Positions 35,046-43,728 of a stretch of DNA of 64,000 nt are shown one piece after another. Location of the stretch: assembly GCA_965250195.1 (NCBI GenBank), contig OZ252295.1:310001-374000 (forward strand), in the 5' to 3' direction. Below the pieces are notes generated by a model. That model had not been told where the DNA came from and did no database searches. It saw only the letters and a program-made list of their open reading frames with translations. Positions within the stretch are counted from its first letter, which is position 1; every line of letters begins with the position of its first letter. The translations under genes were made by a program, and so were the position numbers. Source of the DNA: CAUZIR01 sp965250195. GTDB taxonomy: Bacteria; Chloroflexota; Dehalococcoidia; Lucifugimonadales; UBA2962.

Positions 35046-35987
35046 CTAGTCGGGCCGAGTGACCCAGGCCAGGCCGTCCACCGGACCCCGGTCGTAAACG
35101 GAGATGCCGGGGACTTTCAGCCGGATCACGTAAGTCCCGAGGGTTCCGGTAATGAACAGCAACTTGGAATCGTAGCCGTAGAAGGCGCAGTTGGTGGTGA
35201 CGCCGGGGGTACGAATAATGCCCAGTGGCTTGCCGTTCGAGTCGCATACCCACACGCCGCCCGGGCCGGTGACGTAGCCGTTGCCGAGCGTGTCGATCTT
35301 CATACCGTCGCCCGGTCCCTCCAAGCGGTGCTCCATGTCCAGCCAGATGCGGTAATTGCTCAGCTTGCCGCCAGCATCCACGTCCAAAGCTGCGACGTTT
35401 TGCTCCGCAGAGTTGACCACGTACAGGACAGACTCGTCGGGCGAGAAGGCCAGACCGTTCGGCTTGGAGACCTCTTCGGTGACCGGGCTTAACGTCCCGT
35501 CAGTGTCCAGCCTGAACACCCTGGACGCCTTTTGAGTCATGAGCGACGGTGCGAGCACTTCCTCGTAGTCGCCCATGAAGATGGGGTCTGTGAAGAAGAT
35601 CGCCCCGTCCGATCTGACGACGACATCGTTCGGGGCATTTAGAGGCTTTCCGTCGAACGAGTCGGCGAGAACGGTGATCGTCCCGTCCGGCTCGGTGCGG
35701 GTAAGACGCTTGAAGTTGCCCTCGCAAGAGATGAGTCGCCCCTCGGTGTCGAGCGTGTTGCCGTTGGCTCCGCCCGAGTTTTCCCGCAGCACACCGTTCC
35801 AGAACGGGGGAGCGTAGCGCACGATCCGCTCGTGCATGACGTCGCTGAAAATCATGAAGCCCTGGGGCAGGAACAGAGGTCCTTCTGGGAAGCCGTAAGT
35901 GCTGCCGGCCTCCCAAAGGGGGAACTCGTCGACGAGATCGTCGAAGCCGGGTTCGAACCCGATGTTTTTGATCAGCAATCCAGTCAT
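35046..35987 (-). CDS. SMP-30/gluconolactonase-like beta-propeller hydrolase
   Basis: A 313-residue six-bladed propeller. The metal-binding Glu is in GFPEGPLFLPQG (near 33), Asn in NAPNDVVVRSDGAIFFTDP (near 117-135) and Asp in SPDESVLYVVN. These are the calcium-site positions of the family, whose members hydrolyse sugar lactones or organophosphates. The start codon overlaps the ispH stop as ATGA. The substrate is not readable from sequence. Confidence 0.87.
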   Translation of the reverse strand: MTGLLIKNIGFEPGFDDLVDEFPLWEAGSTYGFPEGPLFLPQGFMIFSDVMHERIVRYAPPFWNGVLRENSGGANGNTLDTEGRLISCEGNFKRLTRTEPDGTITVLADSFDGKPLNAPNDVVVRSDGAIFFTDPIFMGDYEEVLAPSLMTQKASRVFRLDTDGTLSPVTEEVSKPNGLAFSPDESVLYVVNSAEQNVAALDVDAGGKLSNYRIWLDMEHRLEGPGDGMKIDTLGNGYVTGPGGVWVCDSNGKPLGIIRTPGVTTNCAFYGYDSKLLFITGTLGTYVIRLKVPGISVYDRGPVDGLAWVTRPD

Positions 35988-36925
35988 CTATTTGCCGTCG
36001 GCGCGGCCTCGGCCGGGACTTCCCAGTCGCGCAGCTCGCGCGGCAATACGAAGCTCACGTCCTCCTCAACCCCCGCGATGCGGCTGACCTCCTCCGGCTC
36101 GAGGGCGTCGATGACCGCCAATACCAGTTCTTCCGGGGTCGATGCTCCAGAAGTGATTCCAACCTTGTCCACCCCGGCCAGCCACTCCGCCTTTACCTCT
36201 TCCGGCCCGTTGACCAAATACGCTGTCACCCCGGCCGCTTCGGCCACGTCCCGCAGGCGGTTGCAATTCGAGCTGTTGGGCGCCCCGATGACCAGCACCA
36301 GGTCGACCTGCTTGCATAGCTCTTTGACCGCCGCCTGCCGGTTGGTGGTGGCGTAGCACAGGTCATTACGAACGACGGCGTCGGAGAAGTTCCCGGTTAT
36401 CTTGTCGATGGAAGACTGGGTGTCGTCCACCGACAGGGTCGTCTGGGTGAGCACGACGATGGGTTCGGAGGCTTCCCAATCGGGTAGCTGTACTCCCTCC
36501 CGGTCGTCGACGAGATACATATCGGAGTGGCCCATGGTGCCGATAACCTCTTGATGGCCAGTGTGACCGACAAGCAACACCCGTCTGCCCTCACGAGTGT
36601 ACTTTTTCGCCTCGTTGTGCACCTTGGTTACAAGCGGGCAGGTGGCGTCTATGACATGCAGGCCTCGCTCGGCCGCTTTGGAGAAGTCCTCCGGCGGCGA
36701 GCCGTGGGCCGAGAAGACCACGGTGGAGCCAGGAGGAATCTCCTCGACGTTCTCCACGGTCCTTGCGCCCTTGTTCTCAAGAGACTTGACCACGTACGGG
36801 TTGTGCACGATCTCGTGTTTTACGTACACGGGAGCGCCGTATTTCTTTAGCGCGATCTCGACCACGTCGATGGCACGGACCACGCCCGCACAGAACCCAC
36901 GAGGTACCCCAAGATAGACCTTCAT
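35984..36925 (-). CDS. ispH: 4-hydroxy-3-methylbut-2-enyl diphosphate reductase (IspH)
   Basis: Last enzyme of the MEP isoprenoid pathway: reduces HMBPP to IPP and DMAPP with a [4Fe-4S] cluster. The 313-residue protein has the three cluster cysteines in GFCAGVVRA (residue 12), DATCPLVTKV (near 96) and NDLCYATTNRQ (near 189). Catalytic His are in EIVHNPYVV, FSAHGSPPE and VGHTGHQE. GITSGASTPEELV completes the substrate site. First gene of its operon, divergent from the aminotransferase. Supplies precursors for the UbiA and geranylgeranyl reductase enzymes elsewhere in the window. Confidence 0.97.
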   Translation of the reverse strand: MKVYLGVPRGFCAGVVRAIDVVEIALKKYGAPVYVKHEIVHNPYVVKSLENKGARTVENVEEIPPGSTVVFSAHGSPPEDFSKAAERGLHVIDATCPLVTKVHNEAKKYTREGRRVLLVGHTGHQEVIGTMGHSDMYLVDDREGVQLPDWEASEPIVVLTQTTLSVDDTQSSIDKITGNFSDAVVRNDLCYATTNRQAAVKELCKQVDLVLVIGAPNSSNCNRLRDVAEAAGVTAYLVNGPEEVKAEWLAGVDKVGITSGASTPEELVLAVIDALEPEEVSRIAGVEEDVSFVLPRELRDWEVPAEAAPTANR

Positions 36926-36995
36926 TAACCCTACCTCCGAGGTCGGATTTTAGCACAGTGAGCGGCCCGCGCCCGGCTATGGGGCGGGCGGCATG

Positions 36996-37001
36996 TATAA
37001 T
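36996..37001 (+). promoter_or_regulatory. Consensus -10 box of the aminotransferase-nadE operon
   Basis: TATAAT preceded directly by TG, 97 bp before the start codon. No clear -35 is seen, so it may function as an extended -10-like promoter. Confidence 0.45.
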
Positions 37002-37097
37002 TGGGGCCCCCGGACGGGTACCCTTTTCGGCGCCCGCACGGACATTTAGAACTACCCGCGTGACGTTTTGACGAAACGCGACCCCACCGGAGGACGA

Positions 37098-38255
37098 ATG
37101 AAGCTCGCCAAGAGAATGGAGCGGCTCGGGACAGAGACGGCTTTCGAGGTTCTAGCCAAGGCCAAAGCGCTTGAGGCTCAGGGTAAAGACATAATCCACC
37201 TGCAAATTGGGGAGCCGGACTTCGACACGCCGCCAAATATCGTAGAGGCGGGCATGGCGGCCCTGCGAAACGGCTTCACCCATTACGGCCCGGCACCGGG
37301 ACTCCCAGACGCGAGAGCCCGCGTAGCAGAGGAAGTCGCCGTGACCCGCGACATTCCCGTCTCAGCCGAGAACGTGATAATCACCCCCGGCGGCAAGCCG
37401 ATCATGTTCTTCACCATACTCTCGCTCGTGGACGCCGGAGACGAGGTCCTGTACCCCAACCCCGGATTTCCCATTTACGAATCGATGATCAATTACGTGG
37501 GCGGTGTGCCCGTGCCCATGCAGCTACACGAGTCGCGGGGGTTCTCCATCGATGTCGATGAGGTGGCCGCCCAGATCACCCCGAAAACGAAGCTGATGAT
37601 CGTCAACTCTCCCAACAACCCTTGCGGCAGCATCATCCCCAAGGCCGATCTGGAACGTCTTGCGGGGCTGGCAGTGGAGCACGACATTACCGTGCTGTCG
37701 GACGAGATCTACATACGCTTCCTCTACGAGGGGCAGCACGAGTCCATCACCCAGTTCCCCGGAATGGTGGAGCGAACCATCCTGCTGGACGGCTTTTCGA
37801 AAACATACGCCATGACCGGCTGGCGAATCGGATACGGCGTAATGCCGGTTGACCTGGCCAATCAGATGGGCAAGCTCATGGCCAACAGCGTCTCGTGTAC
37901 GGCTCCCGCGATCCAGATGGCGGCGATCGAGGCCATGAACGGGCCTCAAGAGGACGCGCACGGCATCGTCGCCGAGTTCAAGAAGCGCCGTGAGGTGATC
38001 GTCAACGGCCTCAACGACATCCCCGGCATCACCTGCCAGATGCCGAAGGGTGCATTCTACGTTTTCCCCAACGTTACCGGCACCGGCATGACCTCCCGCA
38101 AGTTCGCCGACGAGTTGCTCAGCGAGGCCGGAGTGGCGTCGCTCGCCGGGGAGGACTTCGGGAGATTCGGCGACGGCTTTGTCAGGTTCTCGTTCGCCAA
38201 CTCGACCGAGAACATTGAAAAGGCCCTCGACCGCATAAGAGCCTTCGTCTCTTAG
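37098..38255 (+). CDS. PLP-dependent aminotransferase class I (aspartate-type)
   Basis: A 385-residue fold-type I aminotransferase. The N-terminal IIHLQIGEPDFDTPPNIVEA is near 30, SPNNPCGSII near 170, the PLP lysine in DGFSKTYAMTGWRIGYG (near 233) and the substrate Arg in GFVRFSFANS near 370. It resembles aspartate/aromatic aminotransferases of subgroup I-gamma. The ATG at 37098 follows GGAGGA; the frame extends ten codons further upstream without a ribosome site. Eighteen bases before nadE, so probably one operon. Confidence 0.93.
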   Translation: MKLAKRMERLGTETAFEVLAKAKALEAQGKDIIHLQIGEPDFDTPPNIVEAGMAALRNGFTHYGPAPGLPDARARVAEEVAVTRDIPVSAENVIITPGGKPIMFFTILSLVDAGDEVLYPNPGFPIYESMINYVGGVPVPMQLHESRGFSIDVDEVAAQITPKTKLMIVNSPNNPCGSIIPKADLERLAGLAVEHDITVLSDEIYIRFLYEGQHESITQFPGMVERTILLDGFSKTYAMTGWRIGYGVMPVDLANQMGKLMANSVSCTAPAIQMAAIEAMNGPQEDAHGIVAEFKKRREVIVNGLNDIPGITCQMPKGAFYVFPNVTGTGMTSRKFADELLSEAGVASLAGEDFGRFGDGFVRFSFANSTENIEKALDRIRAFVS

Positions 38256-38273
38256 ATTACGCTCACTCATGCA

Positions 38274-39959
38274 ATGACCGCACTACGGGTGGCGCTGGCC
38301 CAGATAAACGTCACGGTCGGTGATCTCGACGGCAACGTTCGCAAGATCGTCGATAGCGTCGCTCGCGCCCGCAATCTCGGCGCGGACCTGGTCGCCCTGC
38401 CCGAGCTGGCGATCGCCGGATACCCCCCAGAAGATCTAGTCTTTAAACCCCAGTTCGTAGAAGCCAATCGCAGTGCGCTCGACGAGGTAATTTCGGCGAC
38501 TAAGGACATCACTGTGATAGTCGGCTTCGTCGAGCGCGACCAGGACGAGATATACAACGCCGCAGCGGTCGTCTCCCATGGCGAGCTGATTGACGTCTAC
38601 CGCAAGCAGCTACTGCCAAACTACGGCGTCTTCGACGAGCGGCGCTACTTTGCCTCCGGCACATCCGCGCCCGTTTATCGAATCGGCACCGCCCCGATAG
38701 GCGTGAACGTCTGCGAGGACATCTGGTCCCCTGACGGACCCACCGCCCGGCAGGCAGCTCGCGGCGCGGGGCTGATCGTCAATATCAACGGTTCGCCTTA
38801 CCACCGTGGCAAGCGCGTCGAGCGCGAGGCGATGGTGGCCGAGCGGGCCAGGGAGAACGGTGTAGCCATCGCCTATGTCAACATGGTCGGCGGGCAGGAC
38901 GAGCTGGTGTTCGACGGCGGCAGCGTGGTCCTCTCCCCAAGTGGCGAGGTGGTGGCACGAGCCCGACAGTTCGAGGAAGACCTGCTCGTTTGCGACGTGT
39001 CGATTGCTGATCAGGGACGGTTCGAAGACCACATCGCTATCTCCCACGAAGCTACGGCAAACCACCCTGCCCTGCCCGCCTCCAACGCGAGCCCGCTTGG
39101 CGCCCGCCCGCTCGCCGACTTCGAAGAGGTTTACGCGGCTCTTGTCACCGGCACGCGGGACTACGCCCACAAGGCGGGCTTTGAGACGGCCGTGCTCGCG
39201 CTGTCTGGCGGCATTGACTCCACGCTCGTCGCCGTAATCGCGGCCGATGCGCTGGGTCCGGCAAACGTGGTCGTCGTCTCCATGCCGTCGCGCTATTCGT
39301 CGGAGGGCAGCGTGCTGGACGCGAAGGAGCTGGCCCGCAACCTGGGCATCGAGTTGATGACGACGCCGATTGAGCCGATTTTTTCCGCCTATCTCAGTAC
39401 GCTCGAGAGTGCGTTCGAAAGCACCGAGTCCGACGTGGCAGAGGAGAATCTGCAGTCCCGCATTCGTGGCGACCTGGTAATGGCCCTCTCCAACAAATTT
39501 GGTTACTTAGCCCTGACCACCGGCAACAAGAGCGAGTACGCCACGGGCTACGCCACTCTTTACGGCGACATGTCCGGCGGCTTCGCGGTGATAAAGGACG
39601 TGCCCAAGACGCTCGTTTACGAACTGTGCCGTTACCGCAACACTGTCTCGCCCGTCATCCCCCGGGCGGTCATCGAAAAACCGCCCAGCGCAGAGCTGCG
39701 GCCGGACCAGCTAGACGAGGACTCGCTGCCGCCATATGAGGTTCTCGACCCGATCCTCAAGGCGTACGTCGAGGACGACCTGCACTATCGGGACATCGTC
39801 AAGGCAGGCTACCCGGCCGAGACGGTGAGACAGGTCATAACGCTGGTCGACCGGGCGGAGTACAAGAGGCGGCAAGCCGCACCAGGCGTAAAAATCACCG
39901 AGCGCAACTTCGGCCGCGACCGACGAATGCCGATCATCAACCGCTTCAGGCCCTTCTAA
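38274..39959 (+). CDS. nadE: Glutamine-dependent NAD+ synthetase
   Basis: Final step of NAD synthesis, amidating nicotinate adenine dinucleotide. The 561-residue protein fuses an N-terminal nitrilase-type glutaminase (Glu in VALPELAIAGYP near 43, Lys in YRKQLLPNYGVFDE near 110, Cys in VNVCEDIW near 146) to a C-terminal synthetase (P-loop LALSGGIDSTLVAV near 307, LTTGNKSEYATGY near 418). All catalytic residues are present, and the length fits the two-domain form. Convergent with the frameshifted SRPBCC gene. Confidence 0.97.
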   Translation: MTALRVALAQINVTVGDLDGNVRKIVDSVARARNLGADLVALPELAIAGYPPEDLVFKPQFVEANRSALDEVISATKDITVIVGFVERDQDEIYNAAAVVSHGELIDVYRKQLLPNYGVFDERRYFASGTSAPVYRIGTAPIGVNVCEDIWSPDGPTARQAARGAGLIVNINGSPYHRGKRVEREAMVAERARENGVAIAYVNMVGGQDELVFDGGSVVLSPSGEVVARARQFEEDLLVCDVSIADQGRFEDHIAISHEATANHPALPASNASPLGARPLADFEEVYAALVTGTRDYAHKAGFETAVLALSGGIDSTLVAVIAADALGPANVVVVSMPSRYSSEGSVLDAKELARNLGIELMTTPIEPIFSAYLSTLESAFESTESDVAEENLQSRIRGDLVMALSNKFGYLALTTGNKSEYATGYATLYGDMSGGFAVIKDVPKTLVYELCRYRNTVSPVIPRAVIEKPPSAELRPDQLDEDSLPPYEVLDPILKAYVEDDLHYRDIVKAGYPAETVRQVITLVDRAEYKRRQAAPGVKITERNFGRDRRMPIINRFRPF

Positions 39960-39963
39960 CGCC

Positions 39964-40384
39964 CTAGGCGGCCAACAAGATTTCGAGGCTCGTCAGGCAG
40001 CCGTTCCAGCCTTCCCCGTGGCTCTGCATGACCTCGATGCTGGGCAGCATCTCGTGGGTCAGGGTGAGCGACGTGCGGCCCCCCCAGGTCCTGTAGTTCG
40101 ATGGTTACGAGCGTTTCGCTTGCCGCGTATGAATTCCAGGTGAACACGAGTCGCTTGGGCCGGACTATTTCGCGGTAGGTCCCGTGGCTGACCACGGACT
40201 GGCCGTCGTCCGTGTGCATGGTCACCCGGTAGTCGCCGCCGACCCGCAGATCGGCCTCGGCGTCCGCCGACCAGGTGGGAGCGACGAAGAACCACCGCGC
40301 CATCAGCTCGGGCCGCGTCCAGGCGTCAAACACCTTTTCCCGCTCTGCATCGAACACCCGCGTCAGTTCAAGCTGGTGGCTCAC
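39964..40384 (-). pseudogene. SRPBCC/AHSA1-domain gene with a one-base frameshift in a C7 tract
   Basis: The N-terminal part, MSHQLELTRVFDAEREKVFD through LVFTWNSYAASETLVTIELQDLG, is a normal Aha1-like START-fold protein. At the run of seven C (40079-40085; G on the coding strand) the reading frame is lost. With six bases instead of seven it continues GRTSLTLTHEMLPSIEVMQS and ends at a TAG at 39966-39964, giving a normal 139-residue protein with the family's TLTHE motif. Removing one base makes the total length exactly 140 codons. This could be a sequencing error, a phase-variable switch or a recent mutation. It starts one base after the ArsR gene, the usual ArsR-SRPBCC pair. Confidence 0.85.
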
Positions 40385-40385
40385 T

Positions 40386-40754
40386 TTACTTCCCCCCCTC
40401 TTCTTTCCCCTCCAAGAACTCGTCGAGCGAGTCCAGGGCCTTGCCCCAAAACCTGTCGTAGTACGCGATCGCCCTTACTGCGGAGCGCAGCGGCTCTGTC
40501 CGCAGTCGGCACCAGTTCACCCGGCCCCGCTTGTGTCGCTCTAAGAGCCCCGCGCCCTCCAGCACACGCACGTGCTTTGAGACAGCGGGCAGGGACATGT
40601 CGAACGGCGCGGCCAGCTCGCTGACTGACCGTTCCCCCTTCGCCAGGGCCTCGATGATAGCCCGACGAGTGCCATCCGAGAGGCTGTGAAAGACCCTGTC
40701 TAGCTCACTCGCGTCAGACTTAACCGATTGGTTGACTTTTTCTGATGTGGTCAT
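40386..40754 (-). CDS. ArsR-family winged-helix transcriptional regulator
   Basis: A 122-residue HTH protein. The winged helix includes RVFHSLSDGTRRAIIEALAK (near 20), SELAAPFDMSLPAVSKHVRV (near 47; recognition helix) and LERHKRGRVNWCRL. It lacks the paired cysteines of metal-sensing ArsR proteins and belongs to the SdpR-like group that typically controls an adjacent SRPBCC gene. The ATG at 40754 gives a normal family start; the ORF extends 15 codons further without support. Divergent from another SRPBCC gene at 40820, so it probably regulates both sides. Confidence 0.9.
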   Translation of the reverse strand: MTTSEKVNQSVKSDASELDRVFHSLSDGTRRAIIEALAKGERSVSELAAPFDMSLPAVSKHVRVLEGAGLLERHKRGRVNWCRLRTEPLRSAVRAIAYYDRFWGKALDSLDEFLEGKEEGGK

Positions 40755-40819
40755 TATTGTGAACCGATCAGTCAAGTATAGTCCATAAGCGAGCCGCATA
40801 AATGAGTGAGGAGGATTAG

Positions 40820-41248
40820 ATGAGCGACATCGTGCAGAAAATCAACATTGGTGCGAGTCCCGAAAAGGTCTACGAAGCGGTGGCCTCGGGTGACGGGGTG
40901 CGGAATTGGTGGTGCACCCGGTCTGATGTGGCCACCACGGTGGGAGCCGAGCACTCCATGAAATTCAACCACGAGGGTCAGGAGATGGGCATGGCGTTCA
41001 GGACCGACGCGCTCGACTTTGCGGGCCGGGTGGCGTGGACCTGCGTGGCCAACGACAACCCCATGTGGATCGGATCGACCATAGAGTGGGCGATCTCTCC
41101 GTCGGGAGATGGCTCGACGCTGACCCTGACTCACGCCGGGATTGCCGGGGACGGTGAAGCCCCCGAGAGCATCGCGATGGGATGGCAGTACTTCAACGGG
41201 AGCCTGAAGTCCTACTGTGAAACCGGGACCGGCCAGCCCTCGGGCTAA
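40820..41248 (+). CDS. SRPBCC-domain protein (AHSA1-like)
   Basis: A 142-residue START-fold protein (MSDIVQKINIGASPEKVYEA, then TLTLTHAGIAGDGEAPESIA and GWQYFNGSLKSYCETG). Such proteins bind hydrophobic ligands. The ATG follows GAGGAGG. It lies divergent to the ArsR regulator and is probably under its control. Same superfamily as the broken gene on the other side of arsR. Confidence 0.88.
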   Translation: MSDIVQKINIGASPEKVYEAVASGDGVRNWWCTRSDVATTVGAEHSMKFNHEGQEMGMAFRTDALDFAGRVAWTCVANDNPMWIGSTIEWAISPSGDGSTLTLTHAGIAGDGEAPESIAMGWQYFNGSLKSYCETGTGQPSG

Positions 41249-41326
41249 GACCATCTAACCCGACACCCCTCGGTCATCCGCGTTATCCTGTTCGGCGGTC
41301 AAATGCCGAACGAGGAGGAGACGCAC

Positions 41327-42214
41327 GTGAATTCCGACCTGAAACTGGGGGCAGTCTTCCCCCAGACCGAGATCGGACCGGACCCGGCGGACGTGGCCCG
41401 CTACGCCCGGTCGGTGGAGTCGATGGGCTTCGATCACCTGGTCGTCTACGACCACATACTGGGCGCGAACGCGGGCTCCCGGCCGGGCTGGTCCGGCGCC
41501 TACAACAGCGACGACCAGTTCCACGAGGTATTCGTGCTCTACGGCTACCTGGCGGCGGTCACCGAACAGCTCGGACTTTCCATCGGCGTCCTGGTGACCC
41601 CTCTCAGGCAGACGGCGCTGGCGGCCAAGCAGGCGGCGTCGGTGGACGTGCTGTCCGGCGGCCGGTTGCGCCTCGGGGTCGGCGTGGGCTGGAATCACGT
41701 CGAGTACGAGGCGCTCGGTCAGAGCTTCTCCGACCGAGGAGGTCGCATAGAGGAGCAGATCGACCTGATGCGGCGGCTCTGGACAGAAGATCTCATAACC
41801 TACGCCGGCCGCGAACACACCGTGACCGACGCCGGACTGAAGCCCTTGCCGGTCCAGCAACCGATACCTGTTTGGATGGGCGGAGGAGCGGACCCGGTGA
41901 TGGACCGCATAGGCCGCCTCGCCGACGGGTGGTTCTACCCCGGCGATAACCTCGAACCGGACGACTCGGCAGAGCGACGCAAGGGCCTAATACACGCCGC
42001 CGCCCGCGGGGCCGGGCGCGACCCGGCATCCATCGGCATTGAAAAGGTCTTTAGCCAGGGGAATCAACCGGACGGTGGCTGGCCCGGCGCCGTAGCCGCC
42101 TGGACTGACTACGGCGCCACCCACGTCTCGTTTAACACGATGGGCTCCGGGCTCGGCTCGCTCCACGACCACCTCGCCGCGCTGCGAGGCTTCATCGACG
42201 CCGTGCGCGCCTGA
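41327..42214 (+). CDS. F420/FMN-dependent LLM-class oxidoreductase (TIGR03619-like)
   Basis: A 295-residue luciferase-like TIM barrel: KLGAVFPQTEIGPDPADVAR at the start, VVYDHILGANAGSRPGW near 42, VDVLSGGRLRLGVGVGWN near 108, and KPLPVQQPIPVWMGGGAD near 180. The family typically uses coenzyme F420 or FMN. The GTG at 41327 is chosen because AGGAGGAG lies eight bases upstream; the in-frame ATG at 41303 has no ribosome site and would overlap that sequence. It is twelve bases before gcvT and may be the first gene of that operon. Confidence 0.9.
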   Translation: MNSDLKLGAVFPQTEIGPDPADVARYARSVESMGFDHLVVYDHILGANAGSRPGWSGAYNSDDQFHEVFVLYGYLAAVTEQLGLSIGVLVTPLRQTALAAKQAASVDVLSGGRLRLGVGVGWNHVEYEALGQSFSDRGGRIEEQIDLMRRLWTEDLITYAGREHTVTDAGLKPLPVQQPIPVWMGGGADPVMDRIGRLADGWFYPGDNLEPDDSAERRKGLIHAAARGAGRDPASIGIEKVFSQGNQPDGGWPGAVAAWTDYGATHVSFNTMGSGLGSLHDHLAALRGFIDAVRA

Positions 42215-42226
42215 ACCCAGCGACGG

Positions 42227-43321
42227 ATGACCCAAGCTCAACTGAGACAAACGTCGCTGCACGGGGCGCACCTCGACGCCGGGGCCCGCATGGTTCCTTT
42301 CGCCGGGTGGGACATGCCGGTCCAGTACTCCGGGATTCTCGACGAGGCACGTGCCGTAAGAAACGGCGTCGGCCTCTTCGACGTCTCTCACATGGGCCGC
42401 CTGCTCATAGAGGGGCCCGGTGCGGCCGAATTCCTCAATCGGGTGCTGAGCAACAACGTTCCCAAGCTACGAATTGGTCGGGCTCGCTACGGCGTTGTTT
42501 GCGACGAGTCGGGCGGGATAATCGACGACTGCATCGTCTACAGGCTGGACGAGACCCGTTACATGCTGGTCCCCAACGCCGCCAACACCGCCGCCGTCAC
42601 CGAATGGCTCGAGCGCTGGGCTCCCACCGCCGCCGAAGCAGCTATGAGCGACGTAACAGGCGAAACGGCCATGATCGCCGTGCAGGGTCCATCCGCGATG
42701 TCGTTGGTACAGCAATTGGCAGACGCCGACCTGACTGAGATGAAAATGTTCTCGGTCGTCGAAACGCTGGTCGATGGCGCGCGGTCCACGATTGCCCGCA
42801 CCGGATACACCGGCGAGGACGGCGTTGAGCTTTTCATCCCGGCCGAGTCGGCGCCCGCGACCTGGTCGAAGTTGACAGAGAGCGGCGCGGTGCCGTGCGG
42901 GCTGGGTGCACGCGACGTGCTACGCCTGGAAGCCGGGCTGCTGCTGCACGGCAACGACATGGACACGTCCGTGAACCCCTTCGAAGTCGGCCTGGACCGG
43001 TTCGTTTCCGCAGATCGCCAGGCGTATATAGCCGGACCCGCTCTTCGCCGAATCAGGGACGCCGGACCGGCCCGCAAGATCGTCGGGCTGGCCGTTTCCG
43101 GCCGCCGCGTCGTCCGCAGCGGGCACGCGATTTTGTCAGACGGCGAACGGGTCGGAGAGGTCAGCTCGGGCAGCTACTCCCCCACCCTTGACAGGAACAT
43201 CGCCCTGGGCTACGTTCCCACCGCGCTCGCCGCCGAGGGCACCCCGCTGACGGTGGATGTCCGGGGTAACGAAGTTGACGTCGAAGTGGCCAGTTTGCCC
43301 TTCTATTCAAGGCCACGATAA
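42227..43321 (+). CDS. gcvT: Glycine cleavage system T protein (aminomethyltransferase)
   Basis: Transfers the methylene group from the aminomethyl-lipoyl H protein to tetrahydrofolate and releases ammonia. The 364-residue protein shows MVPFAGWDMPVQYSGILDEA (near 22), GLFDVSHMGRLLIEGPGA (near 48), the catalytic Asp region CGLGARDVLRLEAGLLLHGN (near 224) and the C-terminal barrel GEVSSGSYSPTLDRNIALGY. Full length. First of the gcvT-gcvH-gcvPA-gcvPB cluster. No glycine riboswitch was seen upstream. Confidence 0.97.
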   Translation: MTQAQLRQTSLHGAHLDAGARMVPFAGWDMPVQYSGILDEARAVRNGVGLFDVSHMGRLLIEGPGAAEFLNRVLSNNVPKLRIGRARYGVVCDESGGIIDDCIVYRLDETRYMLVPNAANTAAVTEWLERWAPTAAEAAMSDVTGETAMIAVQGPSAMSLVQQLADADLTEMKMFSVVETLVDGARSTIARTGYTGEDGVELFIPAESAPATWSKLTESGAVPCGLGARDVLRLEAGLLLHGNDMDTSVNPFEVGLDRFVSADRQAYIAGPALRRIRDAGPARKIVGLAVSGRRVVRSGHAILSDGERVGEVSSGSYSPTLDRNIALGYVPTALAAEGTPLTVDVRGNEVDVEVASLPFYSRPR

Positions 43322-43330
43322 GCTGCACAC

Positions 43331-43720
43331 GTGAACCCTCAAGACCTTAGCTATTCCAAAGAGCACGAGTGGGTGCGCATTGAGCCGTCCGGCTCGGCGA
43401 CGATCGGCATTACCGCCTTCGCCGCGGAGAGCCTGGGAGACGTGGTTTTCGTCGACCTGCCCGACGCCGGAACATCGCTGTCGCAGTTCGGAAAGTTCGG
43501 TGAGATCGAGTCGGTCAAGGCCGTCTCCGACCTGTTCTCGCCCATCGGTGGATCTATAACCGAGATCAACCAGGGCGTCGTGGACAACCCTCAGCTGGTC
43601 AATGACGGCCCATACGAAGCCGGATGGCTGCTCAAAGTGACACTCACCGACCGGGCCGAACTAGACGGCCTGATGTCCGCTGCCGACTACGAGAGCTTCG
43701 TGGAGTCAGAGGGCAGCTAG
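43331..43720 (+). CDS. gcvH: Glycine cleavage system H protein
   Basis: Lipoyl carrier of the glycine cleavage complex, 129 residues. The lipoylated Lys is in FGEIESVKAVSDLFSPIGG (Lys63 by count from the GTG start). SYSKEHEWVRIEP at the start and GWLLKVTLTD near 100 are standard. Starts with GTG nine bases after gcvT. No lipoate ligase gene is nearby. Confidence 0.97.
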   Translation: MNPQDLSYSKEHEWVRIEPSGSATIGITAFAAESLGDVVFVDLPDAGTSLSQFGKFGEIESVKAVSDLFSPIGGSITEINQGVVDNPQLVNDGPYEAGWLLKVTLTDRAELDGLMSAADYESFVESEGS

Positions 43721-43728
43721 CCGGGCGA

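Noticed and set aside
42000..42226. Possible glycine riboswitch before gcvT
   Set aside because: The upstream region is coding for the LLM enzyme with a 12-bp gap, leaving no room for the tandem aptamer.
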